Of a DNA stretch of 64,000 nucleotides, positions 61,662 to 64,000 are shown one piece after another. The notes under the pieces were generated by a model. It saw nothing but the letters and a program-made list of their open reading frames with translations. It was not told the origin of the DNA and searched no databases. Location of the stretch: positions 1-64,000 of the forward strand of contig JAYTOK010000053.1 in NCBI GenBank assembly GCA_043747835.1, read 5' to 3'. Position 1 is the stretch's first letter. Each line of letters begins with the position of its first letter. This DNA comes from CADEED01 sp043747835 (GTDB lineage: Bacteria; Pseudomonadota; Gammaproteobacteria; Steroidobacterales; Steroidobacteraceae). A program made the position numbers and the translations under genes.

Positions 61662-62473
61662 GCGCGTCCGATCCCTCTCGCGACGCGGATTCTCCCAAAG
61701 CCCTGGGGCGCGCGCGCTGGGTCGGATTCAAAACCATCATCATCCGCGAATACGGCCGCATCATCCGCATCTGGGCGCAGACGATCGTCCCCTCGGCCGT
61801 GACGTCCGCTTTGTACTTCGTCATCTTCGGTAGTTTGATCGGCCAGCGCGTCGGCCTCATGGACGGCGTGCCGTACATGCAGTACATCGCCCCCGGTCTC
61901 ATCATGATGGCGGTGATCACCAACTCCTACGGCAACGTCGTGTCCTCTTTCTTCGGCGCGAAATTCGGCAAGCATGTCGAGGAAATGCTCGTGGCTCCCT
62001 TGCCGAACTGGGTCATCGTCCTGGGTTACGTCGGCGGCGGACTGCTGCGCGGCTTTCTCGTCGGCGGCGCGGTGACCATCGTCTCGTTGATCTTCACGCG
62101 GCTCGCCGTCCACCACGCTTTCGTGATCTTCGCGGCGGTCGTGCTCACGTCGATCGTGTTCTCGCTCGCCGGCTTCATCAACGCGCAGTTCGCGAAGAAT
62201 TTCGATCAGGTGAACTGGATCCCGACGTTCGTTCTCACTCCGTTGACCTACTTCGGCGGCGTGTTCTACTCGATCTCGCTGTTGCCTGAGTGGGCGCGGC
62301 ACATCAGCTACGCGAACCCTATCCTGCACATGGTCAACGCGTTCCGCTACGGCTTCCTCGGCACCAGCGACGTCCACGTCGGCACGGCGTTCGCGATCAT
62401 GGCCGCGTTCGCCGTCGCGCTGTTCGGTGTCGCGATGTTCTTCATGAACCGCGGCACGGGCATGCGGGAGTAG
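61658..62473 (+). CDS. ABC-2 type permease (YadH type)
   Basis: 271 residues from GTG 61658, overlapping the ATPase stop. Six membrane helices; TIIIREYGRIIRIWAQTIVPS at the N-terminal amphipathic helix and TPLTYFGGVFYSISLLPEWAR between helices 5 and 6 are typical of ABC-2 exporters. Substrate unknown; homologues export polysaccharide, drugs or lipid-linked compounds. Confidence 0.92.
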   Translation: MSASDPSRDADSPKALGRARWVGFKTIIIREYGRIIRIWAQTIVPSAVTSALYFVIFGSLIGQRVGLMDGVPYMQYIAPGLIMMAVITNSYGNVVSSFFGAKFGKHVEEMLVAPLPNWVIVLGYVGGGLLRGFLVGGAVTIVSLIFTRLAVHHAFVIFAAVVLTSIVFSLAGFINAQFAKNFDQVNWIPTFVLTPLTYFGGVFYSISLLPEWARHISYANPILHMVNAFRYGFLGTSDVHVGTAFAIMAAFAVALFGVAMFFMNRGTGMRE

Positions 62474-62533
62474 CGACCCGCCCGCGCGAATCTCCTTGTT
62501 AGGTTTCGCGGCGCCCGGAGACTATTCGGGGTA

Positions 62534-63037
62534 TTGAGCCGCAACAGCGAATTCGACGCGCTGGTCCGCCAGCACCTGGCGATGATCGGCCGTATCTGCG
62601 CCAGCTACGAGAGGGATCGTGAGCTCGCGCGGGAGCTGACGCAGGAAGTCCTCTTCGCGATATGGCGCGCGCTGCCCGCGCGTCGTGGCGAGAGCTCGCT
62701 CAAGACCTTCGTCGCGCGCATTGCGCAGTTCCGCGCGATCTCGCACGTGGCGAAGTTGAGCCGCCTGCCGTTCGGAGAGGCGCTCGACGAGTCGCTGCTC
62801 GATGCACGCGCATCTCCCGACGCCGCCGCGATCGCGGCGGACGAGCGGAACCGTCTGTTGGCCGCCGTGCAGCGCCTGCCGCTCAAGTACCGCGAAGCCG
62901 CGGTTCTCTTCCTGGAAGACCTCACACCCGCCGAGATCGCCGGTGTGCTCGGGCTCACGCCCGAACTGGTTGCCGTGCGTCTGAGTCGTGCCCGCGCACT
63001 GCTGCGCAAACTATTGGGAGCCACCGATGAAAAATGA
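62534..63037 (+). CDS. ECF-type RNA polymerase sigma factor
   Basis: 167 residues from TTG 62534 with GGGG just upstream. Region 2: LVRQHLAMIGRICASYERD and ARELTQEVLFAIWRALP; region 4: RLPLKYREAAVLFLEDLTPAEIAGVLGLTPELVAVRLSRAR. Controls an extracytoplasmic stimulus response. Its last 11 bases overlap the next gene, a membrane protein that is probably its anti-sigma factor. Confidence 0.9.
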   Translation: MSRNSEFDALVRQHLAMIGRICASYERDRELARELTQEVLFAIWRALPARRGESSLKTFVARIAQFRAISHVAKLSRLPFGEALDESLLDARASPDAAAIAADERNRLLAAVQRLPLKYREAAVLFLEDLTPAEIAGVLGLTPELVAVRLSRARALLRKLLGATDEK

Positions 63038-63599
63038 ACAAGGTGAATGGAACGCATTGAAAGTCGGCTGGCGCGCCGAGACGTCGGCGGATGAAGCGCT
63101 GGGGGCCCGCCTTTACTCATCGCTACGCTGGCGGATCTGGGCGTCGCGCACGTGGTTCACGTCCGAGCTCGTCTCGTTCGCGCTGCTCGCGCTCATCATC
63201 GTGCAGAAATTCGCCGTGGGCGAGACCTTCGCCGCTGCGTGGCTGACCGCGATCGCAGGCATCTGTGTGATCGGCTACGTCTGGGCCGGCCGCGCGCGGC
63301 GAATCGGCGCGGCCGGATCGATCTTAGGCATGATCGATCTCAGTCTCGCGCGCGCTCGCCAGGGTCTGCGCATCGTCTACGGCAGCTACGTCGTGATCGC
63401 GATGCTGCTGGTCCCGGTCTTCAAGGAGGCTGAGTGGCCACTCGACGGCCACGACCGCTTCATCGCGCGAATGGTGTGGTTAGGCTTCAGCACCTCGGCC
63501 GCCATTGCCTATCACCTCGTCACACTCTCGCGATTGCAGCGCTTCGAATCGCTGCAACGCCTGTACCGCGGACGTGAAAGTTCCGACACCTGCGGCTGA
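63027..63599 (+). CDS. Membrane protein, probable anti-sigma partner
   Basis: 190 residues from the ATG at 63027. Cytoplasmic N-terminal stretch of about 40 residues (NALKVGWRAETSADEALGARL), then about four hydrophobic segments (47-66, 70-85, 115-130, 145-160) and a basic tail. The overlap with the sigma gene and the topology fit a transmembrane anti-sigma factor. No zinc-binding HxxxCxxC motif is present, so the assignment is by context only. Confidence 0.65.
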   Translation: MKNEQGEWNALKVGWRAETSADEALGARLYSSLRWRIWASRTWFTSELVSFALLALIIVQKFAVGETFAAAWLTAIAGICVIGYVWAGRARRIGAAGSILGMIDLSLARARQGLRIVYGSYVVIAMLLVPVFKEAEWPLDGHDRFIARMVWLGFSTSAAIAYHLVTLSRLQRFESLQRLYRGRESSDTCG

Positions 63600-63608
63600 C
63601 GTCCCGCG

Positions 63609-63842
63609 CTACTCCGTCGCGGCTTCCGCGGCCGCGCGCTGATCGGCCGCGGCTTGCTGCGCGGCTTCGATCTGCTTCTCCACCTTCTCCTGCATTTCTT
63701 TCGCTTGCTTCGCCTGTTCGGCGGCACTCGCGCCGTTCGCGGCGGCCGCTGCGCCGGTCTCGGCGAGACCGCAACCGGTGAGTACGCCCAGCATCGCGAG
63801 CGCGGCGATTGAGTTGCGAGTGTTGGAAATCTTCGGGTTCAT
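63609..63842 (-). CDS. Small Ala/Gln-rich lipoprotein
   Basis: 77 residues from the ATG at 63842, with an excellent AGGAGG site upstream. Lipobox LTGC at about 21-24, then a helical region of Ala, Gln, Lys and Glu (QAKQAKEMQEKVEKQIEAAQ) likely to form a coiled coil, as in Lpp-like proteins. No peptidoglycan-attachment C-terminal Lys. Convergent with the membrane protein before it. Confidence 0.8.
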   Translation of the reverse strand: MNPKISNTRNSIAALAMLGVLTGCGLAETGAAAAANGASAAEQAKQAKEMQEKVEKQIEAAQQAAADQRAAAEAATE

Positions 63843-64000
63843 GGATCCTCCTGAGGCTCTCTTATTACGCCGTTCGTCGCCAGAAAACCGAGTACCAGAT
63901 CCCATCGCGCGGGGCAGTCGTTGTGGCCACAGGTCTCGAGGTGCAGTGTCGCGCGGCGTGCGACGGTGGCCAGGGCTCGCGCATTGCGTGCGTCGAATGT
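63839..64000 (-). CDS. Partial CDS, C-terminus of unknown protein
   Basis: An open frame of 53 codons runs from the window edge to a TGA at 63839 that overlaps the lipoprotein ATG (ATGA), the same coupling seen across this genome. The peptide includes TLHLETCGHNDCPARWDLV and ends in REPQEDP; two Cys with His could bind a metal. The start lies outside the window and the family cannot be named. Confidence 0.5.
   Translation of the reverse strand, partial: TFDARNARALATVARRATLHLETCGHNDCPARWDLVLGFLATNGVIREPQEDP

Noticed and set aside
1..64000. CRISPR array, prophage, insertion sequence or integrative element
   Set aside because: No regularly spaced repeats, no transposase, phage structural gene or integrase apart from xerC; the tRNA-Arg gene has no adjacent integrase or duplicated 3' end.

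Overview
The window is a GC-rich, densely coded stretch of a chromosome that looks like a gammaproteobacterium of the Steroidobacter/Nevskia/Xanthomonas side of the class (inference from gene content, not a database result). Supporting signs are the conserved blocks dapF-DUF484-xerC, hslV-hslU, engB / cytochrome c4 / dsbA, glnK-amtB, ubiK-comM, algZ-algR, tamA-tamB, and an arginine cluster built on an acyl-ornithine-type transcarbamylase. There is no prophage, insertion sequence, CRISPR array or rRNA operon. Genes are tightly packed, often with ATGA, GTGA or TTGA stop/start overlaps, and no gene-free gap exceeds 300 bases.

Layout. 1-4 kb (minus): a KAS III-like enzyme, a large membrane protein with a duplicated module, and a TonB-domain lipoprotein. 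4-10 kb: pyrophosphatase, a beta-propeller protein, an S9 peptidase, a DUF695-RraB fusion and a lipoprotein hydrolase. 9.9-11.6 kb: a DUF938 methyltransferase and a small toxin-antitoxin island (intact DUF433-DUF5615 pair, lone antitoxin, broken ParE toxin). 11.6-16.2 kb (minus): dapF-DUF484-xerC-hslV-hslU plus a small membrane protein. 16-22 kb: GNAT, VOC, a GH106-like rhamnosidase, a CoA-binding protein, DUF2167 and a ferredoxin that seems to start with CTG. 22-30 kb: algR-algZ-dehydrogenase, DUF4124, amtB-glnK behind a sigma-54 promoter, ubiK, comM. 30-34 kb: cytochrome c5, tRNA-Arg(CCG), corA, dsbA, cytochrome c4, engB and a probable Spot 42/ErsA-position small RNA. 34-46 kb (minus): polA, lptM, a thioesterase and the arginine cluster. 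46-57 kb: YciI, YiiX, AlkB, TamB, TamA, an NRDE protein, NudC and an orphan FlhC-like regulator. 57-64 kb: a secreted subtilisin-fold protease with an unusual catalytic set, a TonB-domain protein, an ABC-2 exporter, an ECF sigma factor with a membrane partner, and a lipoprotein.

The most interesting region is the arginine cluster, transcribed as argR-argG-(P-loop protein)-argC-argD-argF'-argB-argH. It has no N-acetylglutamate synthase and no deacylase, its kinase is the short form without a fused synthase domain, and its transcarbamylase has alanine at the position that is Glu in acetylornithine and Pro in succinylornithine transcarbamylases. An unrecognised 361-residue P-loop protein lies between argG and argC, where it could supply the missing acylation step. 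A perfect ARG-box-like palindrome stands just upstream of argR.

Smaller systems with visible regulation are glnK-amtB (sigma-54 promoter), the FlhC-like gene and its divergent neighbour (two operator-like palindromes between them), and the ECF sigma factor overlapping a membrane protein. REP-like hairpins ending in GTCCCC/GGGGAC occur in several intergenic gaps.
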